Positions 1-7,737 of a stretch of DNA of 18,256 nucleotides are shown one piece after another. The notes beneath the pieces are model-generated. The model was given only the letters and a program-made list of their open reading frames with translations, searched no databases and was not told the origin of the DNA. Position 1 is the stretch's first letter. Each line of letters starts with the position of its first letter. Both the position numbers and the translations under genes were made by a program. Source of the stretch: Anaerolineae bacterium (lineage in GTDB: Bacteria > Chloroflexota > Anaerolineae > B4-G1 > SLSP01); the NCBI GenBank assembly GCA_016928755.1, contig JAFGKB010000028.1, forward strand, positions 1 through 18,256, given 5' to 3'.

Positions 1-387
1 CGGTTCCGGGTCAGGTTCAAGTTGATCGATCATCAATTCCAAGGCGATACGTTTATCGTCTTCAGCTTCGAGAAACGTCACCTGACCACGAAAATGCACA
101 GAGCGAAAGGCATGTTCGCATTCTGTCGCCACATAGCCATGGTCCTCAAGAATCTGGCCCCAGACAATAGGATTACGGGCCAGGTAATCCCGCTTTTTCC
201 CCTCGTGGGCACAATGGAAGTAGAAACACTGCTCCTCAGCATCGAAACCATAATTTAGAGTTACCAGGTAAGGCTCATCGTTATAGGCCATCGCCAATGT
301 CATAAACTGCTGGCCCTGGATAATACGCAGCAGTTTATACTCATCCTTGATTTCTTTTTCAGAACGGCGTAAATGGTAGGGAGACAT
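1..387 (-). CDS. Pyridoxamine 5'-phosphate oxidase-like flavoprotein (C-terminus cut by window edge)
   Basis: Read on the minus strand from an ATG at 385-387, the frame stays open for 129 codons to the window edge, so the C-terminus is missing. A Shine-Dalgarno AGGAG lies about 8 nt upstream. The protein begins MSPYHLRRSEKEIKDE and continues with a split-barrel pattern (GQQFMTLAMAYNDEPYLVTLNYGFD, then FYFHCAHEGKKRDYLARNP, then FRSVHFRGQV). This is the layout of the NimA/PNPOx-like family, small FMN- or heme-binding proteins. Members are often annotated as 5-nitroimidazole reductases, but most have no known substrate. The family call is good; the reaction is unknown. It is the last gene of the minus-strand run and starts 43 nt after the preceding stop, so it may be co-transcribed with the cassette. 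Confidence 0.8.
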   Translation of the reverse strand, partial: MSPYHLRRSEKEIKDEYKLLRIIQGQQFMTLAMAYNDEPYLVTLNYGFDAEEQCFYFHCAHEGKKRDYLARNPIVWGQILEDHGYVATECEHAFRSVHFRGQVTFLEAEDDKRIALELMIDQLEPDPEP

Positions 388-430
388 AGACTTAAACTCC
401 TATCAAGGTCAAACAAGTACTTTCCTAATT

Positions 431-1156
431 TTAAATCCGGACTTTGAAAGCATCCTTGAGAAAGATATCAAGTTGCTGGGATTGCTGGCGCAGTTGATTT
501 ACCAAAGCCGGGGCCTCGCTCGCTGCAGCCTCTGGCCCCATCGCTTGCAGACGGATGACCTCAGTCACCACACTATCCATTTCATTAGCCAGGCTGAGAA
601 GTTGTGCTTCCACGCGGTCTAACTGTGTGGAGACGGTCTGCAACTTCGCCAGGCGGTCCTCTAGGGAACGGCGAGATTCTTCGTACTCACGACGCACTAC
701 CGGGTCGCCGGTACTCTCGATCATAGCGTTAATCTGCTGAAGATCGGTTTGCAAATCTGACTGGGATTGCGTCACCATGCGATAATTCTCAAGCTTTGTC
801 ATTCGCTCACATAACGCATAAACCTGTTTGGTCAAATTATCAATCTCGGTGTGAATTGGTTGTAGTACCTTGCGAGTCCGACCCGCAGCCGAGGCCAGAC
901 TGTTAAACACCCCCACCTGGGAACGCTCGATGCGATCAAAGTACCGTTGGAAACGTTGGGCTAGACCGGTGCGGCTCTGCATCTCATGATTAATGCGTAG
1001 TGAGGGGTCACGAGCGACCAACACTACCATAACCAACCAAATTACCAGCCCTGCCGGGAACAGCCACCAAGCCGAAATTAGGCCGGCAATGGCCGCCGCA
1101 ACTAACATCAACAAATTCAGCGGGTGAAGTAAAGCTGTTATAAATGGAGAACGCAT
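431..1156 (-). CDS. Membrane protein with two N-terminal TM segments and a long coiled coil
   Basis: 241 aa; ATG start with GGAG about 8 nt upstream. Two hydrophobic segments (about residues 12-29 and 33-48), joined by a short Trp-rich turn, form a membrane hairpin. The rest (about 60-235) is charged and heptad-like, with many Leu, Gln, Glu and Arg (for example LQTDLQQINAMIES and DRVEAQLLSLANEM), indicating a long coiled coil, most likely cytoplasmic. I do not recognise a named family. It starts 28 nt after the second VWA lipoprotein gene and is probably in the same operon. A plausible role, by inference only, is a structural or scaffold partner of the SPFH protein at the membrane. PspA-like ESCRT-III proteins are also coiled-coil partners in SPFH loci, but this protein has TM segments and is not an obvious PspA. 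Confidence 0.75.
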   Translation of the reverse strand: MRSPFITALLHPLNLLMLVAAAIAGLISAWWLFPAGLVIWLVMVVLVARDPSLRINHEMQSRTGLAQRFQRYFDRIERSQVGVFNSLASAAGRTRKVLQPIHTEIDNLTKQVYALCERMTKLENYRMVTQSQSDLQTDLQQINAMIESTGDPVVRREYEESRRSLEDRLAKLQTVSTQLDRVEAQLLSLANEMDSVVTEVIRLQAMGPEAAASEAPALVNQLRQQSQQLDIFLKDAFKVRI

Positions 1157-1184
1157 CTTATCACTCCTTCTCTAACTGGCGTCA

Positions 1185-2876
1185 TTAAAAAAACGTTGCA
1201 ATTTTTGCATAGATTTCGTTAATTGTCTCCGGAGTGCTATCATACTGCTCTCCCCCGGTTATCTCTGCAATCTTAATCATCACATCACGATCGGCATCTT
1301 CACCAAATGCAATCGTGAAGATCTTCGTTGCGGATCCGCCCTCGCTTAAATCACCAACCTGGGCTACCAACTGCTCTAATGTAAGCTCCGACGCCGTATC
1401 CCGGCCATCGGTCAATGCTACAATAGCCTGAATATGCTTAGGATTACCCTTCTGGCGTAACTCATTATAAGCTAATTGTACTGCATCATATAAGCGCGTG
1501 TCACCACTTTCAACAATTCCAGAAATACGCCGGGTCACATCCGCGCGTTTCCCCCCTAACTCGGAAAGCGGGGACATCGTAATAATAGCGTCATTAAATA
1601 AAATGACCGCCAAGTGATCCCGGTCATCCAACAGATCGATAAACTGTAATAAGCTAAGCCGCGCCGAGGAAATTTTATCCCCTTCCATACTGCCGGAAAC
1701 ATCCATAACAATCACCAAATCCACCGGCTTTTTCACCTGCCGCCAGAGGTTCTTGATGCCGGAAATCACCTCAGCCGAGGGTACTTCTAAAACGGTTTTG
1801 GGCTGTTCTGGGTCCACACCATGTAGGATGTCTAACGGCGAACTTAACGGAATTGCAGGATCGGCCGGGCGGAACCCTAACTCAATCGCACGTTCTTGTT
1901 GCGGCTTGGCTAACAGAAAGTCCTCGAAAGCTTTAGCTGCTTCCCGCTGTTCATCGCTCACCCAAGGGGCGTTAAGAATTGCGTAGGGGTGATTACTCCA
2001 AATTGTGCCCTCTTTGGGATAAATAGCGACCACCGGCAACTGGGTCGTCTCACCGGCTAGGCGTTTGCTCTCCTGGGCCGATACCAGGTTTTCGTACATT
2101 ACCGCCGCACTGAGATAGGACGGGCCACGTTCAAACATGCGCCGGGCAAAGAAGCCGGTGCTAGTTCCATAGTGGATAATGCCGGTCTCTACTGCCGTCA
2201 TAAAGTCTTGCACCTCTGACTTCTCTAGGTCTGCTAAGGTCAAGTCGCGTTGCTTACCGGCTCCGGCATAAGCCTCAGCAATAACCGAGACTATCCCACT
2301 GTTGCTGAAATTCGGATGCGTATGACCAAACTTAAAGTTACCCCACTCTGGGTAGCCATAAGCGGCCCAGCCTTCGTCCAAAGTTGCCAATTCACCGATA
2401 TCAGCCCAGCCTAGCTCCCGTTCCGGCCAACCGAGGGCTTCGGCCATAGGTCTCCACATCGCAATTACAACCGGGCTAAGTACCAGGTCAGGCGGTGTGC
2501 CAATAACCAAGTCTTCAGTATGTTGCTTGCGCCACTCTGCATTAGTCACCGGCACATAGACCGAGGAAGCAGGACTCCACACGGTAGGTTGGAGAGTCCC
2601 GGCAATAATACTATCGGCAGATTCTATAGACCCCATAGGGGTGGCTGCTACAACGATAATCGCGCCGCTTGTTGTCTTATTACGGGCATTGTTATACTCC
2701 TCAACCAATGGCTCTAGCCACTCTTCTTTTTCCGAACCATAGATAATACTGATGTTTACCTTTTTCCCCGTCACAGAGGGGAATGGCAACCCCTTGCTAC
2801 CACATGCAGTAGTGAACAATACAATTACCAATACTATCCCAAGGAGCCTACTATATGTAAAATACCGGCTTTGCAT
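1185..2876 (-). CDS. Substrate-binding + VWA domain lipoprotein (copy 2)
   Basis: 563 aa. N-terminal hydrophobic segment ending ...VLFTTAC-GSKG; Cys25 is the likely lipidation site, although the lipobox (TTAC) is less canonical than in copy 1. Residues about 38-370 are a type II periplasmic-binding-protein domain (SBP_bac_11-like), including the block YGYPEWGNFKFGHTHPNFSN at about 173-192 that recurs in both neighbouring genes. Residues 385-563 are a VWA domain with a full MIDAS: DVSGS (Asp392, Ser394, Ser396), Thr460 in SGDT, Asp490 in LTDG. The VWA should bind a divalent metal and a protein ligand. Expected location is the outer face of the cytoplasmic membrane. The Shine-Dalgarno is modest (GAGGG about 9 nt upstream). 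A close paralog lies directly upstream. No transporter subunits are nearby, so a receptor or adhesion role is more likely than uptake; the ligand is unknown. Confidence 0.85.
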   Translation of the reverse strand: MQSRYFTYSRLLGIVLVIVLFTTACGSKGLPFPSVTGKKVNISIIYGSEKEEWLEPLVEEYNNARNKTTSGAIIVVAATPMGSIESADSIIAGTLQPTVWSPASSVYVPVTNAEWRKQHTEDLVIGTPPDLVLSPVVIAMWRPMAEALGWPERELGWADIGELATLDEGWAAYGYPEWGNFKFGHTHPNFSNSGIVSVIAEAYAGAGKQRDLTLADLEKSEVQDFMTAVETGIIHYGTSTGFFARRMFERGPSYLSAAVMYENLVSAQESKRLAGETTQLPVVAIYPKEGTIWSNHPYAILNAPWVSDEQREAAKAFEDFLLAKPQQERAIELGFRPADPAIPLSSPLDILHGVDPEQPKTVLEVPSAEVISGIKNLWRQVKKPVDLVIVMDVSGSMEGDKISSARLSLLQFIDLLDDRDHLAVILFNDAIITMSPLSELGGKRADVTRRISGIVESGDTRLYDAVQLAYNELRQKGNPKHIQAIVALTDGRDTASELTLEQLVAQVGDLSEGGSATKIFTIAFGEDADRDVMIKIAEITGGEQYDSTPETINEIYAKIATFF

Positions 2877-2936
2877 CCTCTTAAACCCTCATCATTAGAA
2901 ACCACAGATAAATCATTACTCCAATTATTATATACC

Positions 2937-2989
2937 ATACCTTCCTGGAAGCGACTCTCTGACAAGCTAAGAAGCTTCCAGGAAGGTAT
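2937..2989. repeat. Perfect 16-bp inverted repeat between the two VWA genes
   Basis: Arms ATACCTTCCTGGAAGC (2937-2952) and GCTTCCAGGAAGGTAT (2974-2989) are exact reverse complements around a 21-nt loop. It sits in the 121-nt gap between the two VWA lipoprotein genes. In the direction of transcription (minus) no T-run follows, so it is not a classical intrinsic terminator. It may set mRNA stability or processing, or be a small mobile or REP-like repeat. Confidence 0.8.
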
Positions 2990-2997
2990 ACTGTCTT

Positions 2998-4674
2998 TTA
3001 GAAGAACGTTGCGATCTCAGCATACACTTTGCCAATATTTTCAGGATCGCTATCGTACTGTTTCCCACCGGTGATTTCAGCGATTTGTTGCATTACACTG
3101 TGATCAGCATCCCCACCAAAAGCAATGGTAAATATCTTCGTTGCATTCCCGCCTTCGCTCTGGTCACTGATCTGTGAAAGCAGAGTATCCAGGTTGATAG
3201 GCGAAGCGGTGTCCTTGCCATCGGTAAGCGCGACTACACCACGAATATGTTTCGGGTCACCGTATTCACGTACTTCCTGGTAACCTATGGATACCGCCTC
3301 ATAAAGACGTGTTTCCCCGCCCTCTGTAATACCGGCAATACGGTTGCGCACGTCGTCACGTTTGTCCGCTAAGGGGGAAAGTGGCGTCAGTGTCACAACC
3401 CGGTCACTGAAAAGAATTACTTCCAGGCGGTCTCTATCATCCAACATATCCACGAACTGCATTAAACTATTACGGGCCGCGGCAATTTTATCCCCACGCA
3501 TACTACCGGAAATATCCATAACCACGACCAAATCCACGGGTTTTTTCACATCCCGCCAGAGGGCCTGTATGCCGCTGATTACTTCAGCCGAGGGGACTTC
3601 CAAAACCGTGTTTGGTTGGGTGGGGTCAACACCATGTTGAGTATCCAAGGGGGAGGTCAAGGCAATAGAAGGATCGGCGGGCCGGAAGCCTAGCTCAATA
3701 GCACGGAATTGTTGCGGCTTATCCAATAAGAACGCCTGGAATGCCTCAGCCGCTTCTTTCTGCTCTTCCGTAACCCAGGGCGCACTCAGAATGGCGTAGG
3801 GATGATTACTCCAGAATGTACCTTCTTTCGGATAAACTGCCACTACTGGCAACTGGTTACTCTGGCCCGCAAGTCGTTTACTCTCCTGTGCTACGACCAG
3901 GTTTTCATACATCACGGCGGCACTGAGGTAAGACGGCCCGCGTTCAAACATCCGCGTCGCAAAGAAACCGGTACTAGTGCCATAGTGGATAATACTGCTT
4001 TCCACATCGGCCATAAATTCCTGGAGGCTCGCGGTTTGCAAATCATCCATAGTCAGGTCCCGCTGCTTACCGGCACCGGCGTAAGCCTCGGCAATCACCG
4101 AGACAATGCCACTATTACTATAATTGGGATGGGTATGACCAAACTTGAAAATGCCCCATTCGGGATAGCCATAAGCTTCCCATCCTGCATCTGAAATCGC
4201 CAGTTCCGCAATATCGGACCAACCAATGGCCTTATCAGGCCAGCCCAGGGCCTCCGCCATAGGCTGCCACATCGCAATCACAACGGGGCTGAGCACTAAA
4301 TCAGGAGGATTTCCCACCACTAAGTCATCAATATGTTCACGACTGCGCCACTCGGCATTAGCCACCGGGATATAGACCGACGAGGCCGGACTCCATACAG
4401 TCGGCTGAATCAGCCCTTCAAGAATCCCATTGATGGATTCAATGGATCCCATAGGAATGGCGTCAATCTCAATAACAGCACCTGCAGAGGTTTCATTTTT
4501 CTGCTCATTGTACTCAGCGACTAATGGCTCCAACCACGCCTCTTTCTCGGAACCATAGACGATACTGACAACTACCTTTTTTCCCCCGCCTATAAACGGT
4601 ATACTCTGACAAGAAGTTAACAAAAACGACAATAACACGCCTATAGCCATCCAGCGTTTCATATTCTTTAACAT
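2998..4674 (-). CDS. Substrate-binding + VWA domain lipoprotein (copy 1)
   Basis: 558 aa from the ATG at 4672-4674, chosen because GAGGAGG lies 9 nt upstream. A GTG at 4710 would add 12 residues but overlaps the upstream stop and lacks a site. The signal peptide ends with a canonical lipobox LTSC (Cys22). A type II solute-binding domain follows, carrying the GYPEWG...KFGHT block shared by all three binding proteins here. The C-terminal VWA domain (about 380-558) has an intact MIDAS: DISGS (Asp387, Ser389, Ser391), Thr455, and Asp485 in LTDG. Long identical stretches with copy 2 (for example YGTSTGFFA and LEVPSAEVISGI) show tandem duplication. It starts 35 nt after the stop of the membrane-anchored binding protein, consistent with one operon. 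Ligand unknown; proposed cell-surface receptor or adhesin. Confidence 0.85.
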   Translation of the reverse strand: MLKNMKRWMAIGVLLSFLLTSCQSIPFIGGGKKVVVSIVYGSEKEAWLEPLVAEYNEQKNETSAGAVIEIDAIPMGSIESINGILEGLIQPTVWSPASSVYIPVANAEWRSREHIDDLVVGNPPDLVLSPVVIAMWQPMAEALGWPDKAIGWSDIAELAISDAGWEAYGYPEWGIFKFGHTHPNYSNSGIVSVIAEAYAGAGKQRDLTMDDLQTASLQEFMADVESSIIHYGTSTGFFATRMFERGPSYLSAAVMYENLVVAQESKRLAGQSNQLPVVAVYPKEGTFWSNHPYAILSAPWVTEEQKEAAEAFQAFLLDKPQQFRAIELGFRPADPSIALTSPLDTQHGVDPTQPNTVLEVPSAEVISGIQALWRDVKKPVDLVVVMDISGSMRGDKIAAARNSLMQFVDMLDDRDRLEVILFSDRVVTLTPLSPLADKRDDVRNRIAGITEGGETRLYEAVSIGYQEVREYGDPKHIRGVVALTDGKDTASPINLDTLLSQISDQSEGGNATKIFTIAFGGDADHSVMQQIAEITGGKQYDSDPENIGKVYAEIATFF

Positions 4675-4709
4675 ACGCAAGTTCCTCCTCATCCATGTTA
4701 GGTTCCACA

Positions 4710-5912
4710 CTACTGCTGAATATTACGGCCCCAGAAATCCAGGAGTGTATTTAGCACATTTCCTGGCGGTACTTCCACTGAAGGGGGAAGGTCTAATTTC
4801 ACCCCATTAGCTATATAACGCACAAAAGGGCTATCCGGGCCATCCAAAGGAATGGACGGGTCCACAGGCCGGAACCCGTATTGAAGCGACAGCTCTTGCA
4901 TCTCGCGCTCGGTTAGGAAATCCAGAAAAATCTGGGCCGCCTCAGCTTTCTCTGGTGTTACCCATTCGGCATCCAGGACACAGAATGGATGGTCACTAAG
5001 TGATGTACCGGGGGGATAGTAGATCTTTAACTCTCCATAGCGACCCACAGCGTTCTCTGCCTGTTCTATGGCCGTGGCCTCATAAACAGCCACAAAGTCA
5101 TAGAGACTTGGCCCATAAGCTACAATTTCTTGCATATAGGTTCCGGTGCTATCCCCAAACTTAGAGATTGTACTCTCGAATTCGATAAGCCATTGCTGGT
5201 AATCGCTATCAGAGAGAATATCTGCCGAAGTCAAGCCACTGGTCTTTTCAAAGTAGTTATAGGTCATCAACAGCACAGTCTGGAAACCACTATTGGACTT
5301 CAGCGGGTTAGTATGACCGAATTTGATATATCCCCACTCAGGATAGCCATAAGCTTCCCATCCCTGAGGATTAGTAAGCGCGTCATGCATACGCCGCCAC
5401 ATATTGCCATTGGGGTTATCCCCCCATAACACTGTCGCCCGGTCTTTCCAAGCCACCAAAACAATCGGGGAAGTCAATACCGGGCGGCAATTTTCTTTAT
5501 CCTCCCGATTGACAAGCGAGTCACCAAATTTGCTGGCAGAAAGGTCTTGTAAAAGCGAGATTTGCAAGCTACTGGCGGGACTCATCATATCGGGTTGTTT
5601 TTCCCCATCCAAGATCGCCAGGTACATCTCACGCGAACCCATCTTCTCTAGCTCAATTTTAATCGGATGCCCATTGACTCGATAATGCTGGGCCTCAAAT
5701 TGCGGCAAAACCTCATCTAACCAGGCAGCCTTCTCCGTAGAATACAACAAAGAGACTACAATTGGCTCTGGTTCCGGGAGAATAAGTTCACGCAAAGGGG
5801 CATAAGACATGGCACGGATAGAAGGAGAGACCAGAGAGGCCACAAGCACAACCACAGACACTAATACATACATTCCAAACAAAATCCAATTAAGACGTGG
5901 TGTTGCTGGCAT
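4710..5912 (-). CDS. Membrane-anchored extracellular solute-binding protein
   Basis: 400 aa from the ATG at 5910-5912, preceded by AGGTGATT. A GTG two codons earlier overlaps that ribosome site and is less likely. One hydrophobic segment at about residues 10-30 lacks a lipobox Cys, so it is probably an uncleaved signal anchor with the rest outside. The body is the same type II binding domain as in the two VWA lipoproteins: it shares the YSTEKAAWL start and the block YGYPEWGYIKFGHTNPLKSN at about 187-206. It ends near residue 400 without a VWA domain. It lies between the SPFH gene and VWA copy 1. No permease or ATPase for uptake is adjacent. It may be the ancestor from which the VWA fusions arose, or a co-receptor. 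Confidence 0.8.
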   Translation of the reverse strand: MPATPRLNWILFGMYVLVSVVVLVASLVSPSIRAMSYAPLRELILPEPEPIVVSLLYSTEKAAWLDEVLPQFEAQHYRVNGHPIKIELEKMGSREMYLAILDGEKQPDMMSPASSLQISLLQDLSASKFGDSLVNREDKENCRPVLTSPIVLVAWKDRATVLWGDNPNGNMWRRMHDALTNPQGWEAYGYPEWGYIKFGHTNPLKSNSGFQTVLLMTYNYFEKTSGLTSADILSDSDYQQWLIEFESTISKFGDSTGTYMQEIVAYGPSLYDFVAVYEATAIEQAENAVGRYGELKIYYPPGTSLSDHPFCVLDAEWVTPEKAEAAQIFLDFLTEREMQELSLQYGFRPVDPSIPLDGPDSPFVRYIANGVKLDLPPSVEVPPGNVLNTLLDFWGRNIQQ

Positions 5913-5939
5913 AATCACCTACTTCAAAAGTTTAGCATA

Positions 5940-5970
5940 ATGGTGCACCAAACTGCGTTTGGTGCACCAT
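5940..5970. repeat. Perfect 13-bp hairpin after the SPFH gene
   Basis: ATGGTGCACCAAA (5940-5952) and TTTGGTGCACCAT (5958-5970) are exact reverse complements around a 5-nt loop. The hairpin fills the 65-nt gap between the SPFH gene and the anchored binding-protein gene. On the minus transcript the bases after the stem are TATGCTAAAC, with no real U-tract. It is therefore more likely a partial terminator or 3'-end stabiliser that raises SPFH relative to downstream genes than a full stop. Confidence 0.8.
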
Positions 5971-5977
5971 AGCCCGG

Positions 5978-7156
5978 TTAAAATGATCGGGCTGTAATCT
6001 GACCCAATACCTGGAGCGCAGCCGGTGTGCTAAGCAATGACTTAAGAGGTTGAGTGAGCCACGGGAATTGAGAGATTAATGTACTGCGCGCTTGTTTTAC
6101 ATCGTCAATTGTCGAACTATCCGACAGCAATTGCTTTAACAATTCATCTAATGCGACAACCGCCGCTTGCTTATCACTATCAGATAAGGTAAGTTGCTGC
6201 CTGACTAACTGCTTAAGTTGGGCAAATCCATCTGGCAGATCTTCGGAACCGGCAACCTGGGGTTGTGTTTGTTGAGCTTGACCACCACCTTGGAAAGATT
6301 GTCCTATAGCACTTGCCATCGCACTTCCCAGGCCCATACCGGCCCCCATTCCAATCCCCATACCGGCAAAAGACCCGCCTTCACCACCAGCCTTAGCGGC
6401 ATCCCCTAGCGCACGGGCCGCTTTAAACTGCATATAGGTGTTCATATCGCCAATCGCGCCCATACTGGCCCGTTCATCAATCGCCTTCTCGACCTCTGGC
6501 GGAACGTTAATTGAGGTAATATAAACAGCCTTAATCAACAGACCCAGAGCTTCAAAATCCTCAGCCGCTTTAGCCCGCAAAGCCGCGCCTAACTCATCAT
6601 ACATTGCAGCAAGATCGAGGATACTGATTTTTAGTTCTCCCACGAGGTCCGAAAGCCGGCTCACCAGGATGCTCTGCATATAGTGCAGAATGTCCCGCGT
6701 ATTAAAAAGCCCCTGGGTGCCGACCACCTGGTTGACAAAGAGTTGCGGGCGACCAACCTGGAAAGCGAATTTACCTTCGGTCTCCAACCTTACCATACCG
6801 AACTCCGCATCACGATAAGGAATGGATTTCGGAGCTTTCCAAGGCAAGTCTACATAGTCTTTGAGATTAACAAAGACAACTTCCGACCGGAAAGGGCTTT
6901 TGCTCCCAAAGGGAATCTTCAAATAGTTTGTCAACAGTGGAATATTCAGCGTTGTGAGCGTATGGCGGCCCGGGCCTAACATATCCAGAGCGCGACCATC
7001 ACGGAAAAAGATTGCGGCCTGGTTCTCACGCACAACGCACTGTGACCCCATCCTAATTTCGCCCGAACCTTCTTCTGGAACTCGATGTACTATTTCTTGT
7101 CCTGTGGGATCCAGGTACTCAATAACCTCTAAGACACCTCTGAATTTATCAAACAT
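5978..7156 (-). CDS. SPFH/band-7 domain protein, YdjI-like
   Basis: 392 aa; ATG with GGAGG at 7162-7166. Residues about 25-240 form an SPFH (stomatin/prohibitin/flotillin) domain of the YdjI/COG4260 type ('virion core protein-like'), recognisable from GSQCVVRENQAAIFFRDG, GPGRHTLTT, GKFAFQV, and INVPPEVEKAIDERASMGAIG. There is no N-terminal TM segment, as expected for this subgroup, which binds membranes peripherally. A Gly/Met-rich linker (about 256-292) follows, then a Gln-rich stretch. The tail (about 308-392) is a helical domain. The C-terminal zinc ribbon common in COG4260 proteins is absent (no CxxC pairs). It is the first gene of the minus operon. In Bacillus the homologue works with PspA-type proteins in membrane stress; a scaffold role for the surface receptors downstream is inferred. 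Confidence 0.85.
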   Translation of the reverse strand: MFDKFRGVLEVIEYLDPTGQEIVHRVPEEGSGEIRMGSQCVVRENQAAIFFRDGRALDMLGPGRHTLTTLNIPLLTNYLKIPFGSKSPFRSEVVFVNLKDYVDLPWKAPKSIPYRDAEFGMVRLETEGKFAFQVGRPQLFVNQVVGTQGLFNTRDILHYMQSILVSRLSDLVGELKISILDLAAMYDELGAALRAKAAEDFEALGLLIKAVYITSINVPPEVEKAIDERASMGAIGDMNTYMQFKAARALGDAAKAGGEGGSFAGMGIGMGAGMGLGSAMASAIGQSFQGGGQAQQTQPQVAGSEDLPDGFAQLKQLVRQQLTLSDSDKQAAVVALDELLKQLLSDSSTIDDVKQARSTLISQFPWLTQPLKSLLSTPAALQVLGQITARSF

Positions 7157-7161
7157 TGTGA

Positions 7162-7205
7162 CCTCCAGTATAATGTATTTTACAGTTGCACAGAGAGTAA
7201 CGCAA
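7162..7205 (-). promoter_or_regulatory. Candidate promoter and RBS of the SPFH operon
   Basis: On the minus strand, TTGCGT (7200-7205) is separated by 17 nt from TAAAAT (7177-7182), with GGAGG (7162-7166) before the SPFH ATG. The -35 is a weak match, so this is a tentative call. The distal edge of the -35 touches an inverted repeat at 7205-7229. Confidence 0.3.
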
Positions 7206-7229
7206 CCACAAACAGTTATTTGTTGTGGT
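7205..7229. promoter_or_regulatory. Inverted repeat ACCACAA-N11-TTGTGGT, candidate operator
   Basis: ACCACAA (7205-7211) and TTGTGGT (7223-7229) are exact reverse complements. They abut the candidate -35 of the SPFH operon. The spacing of about 1.7 helical turns between arm centres suits a dimeric regulator, but the regulator is unknown. Confidence 0.4.
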
Positions 7230-7356
7230 AATATAAAACCAGATAAAAATCATATATCCTACCTAAGTCTATGCTGAATAATCACAATGAATCCATTATA
7301 CAAATAAAATAAAGATATATCTTGTTTATTTAGAAGCTTTTACCAATAATATATTG

Positions 7357-7447
7357 CTAGTACTCCTTCAAGGTATGATTGACGGGTAGTTTGACTGTAC
7401 ATGTAGACTGCTTTTAACCCGTCATCTAAAACTTGAAAGAGTACTAG
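7357..7447. repeat. 91-nt element with 32-bp imperfect terminal inverted repeats (MITE-like or hairpin RNA)
   Basis: Outer arms CTAGTACTCCTTCAAG (7357-7372) and CTTGAAAGAGTACTAG (7432-7447) pair at 15 of 16 positions. After equal 7-nt unpaired stretches, TGACGGGT (7380-7387) pairs exactly with ACCCGTCA (7417-7424). The 27-nt centre contains the palindrome TACATGTA. Symmetry of this kind fits a miniature inverted-repeat element or a long RNA hairpin. I see no clear target-site duplication and no open reading frame inside. Confidence 0.65.
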
Positions 7448-7737
7448 TCATTAAACCATTGTTTGTTTAACAAAGTTTTACTAATTAGTTAATATTCTGT
7501 TAAACTACTCACCATTTTCTTATTATATCAATAAAACGAGTAAAACGAGTCATAAATAGCGATATAAACTTCTGCTTTTATTCTCTGTAACTAGAAAGCT
7601 GGCATATACCTATGCTTATTAAAAATGAATTCCGTGATTTTTGCAATGTTTCTAAGAATGATTTTCTATTTATACCTTTGACCAGGTAAAAAATAGTTCT
7701 TTTGGACAAGTATAAATCCCCTATAAAGAACAATGCC

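Noticed and set aside
22..258. Plus-strand 78-aa open frame at the left edge
   Set aside because: The opposite strand codes a clear PNPOx-like protein with a ribosome site; the plus frame is its shadow.
2520..4524. Plus-strand open frames opposite the VWA genes at matching places in both copies (2520-2717 and 4333-4524)
   Set aside because: They mirror the conserved sense coding sequence of the two paralogs, lack ribosome sites and have no recognisable protein pattern; the similarity is a by-product of the duplication.
5940..5970. Intrinsic terminator ending the SPFH transcript
   Set aside because: The stem is perfect, but no U-tract follows on the minus strand, and the downstream gene has its own ribosome site with no promoter visible in the 65-nt gap.
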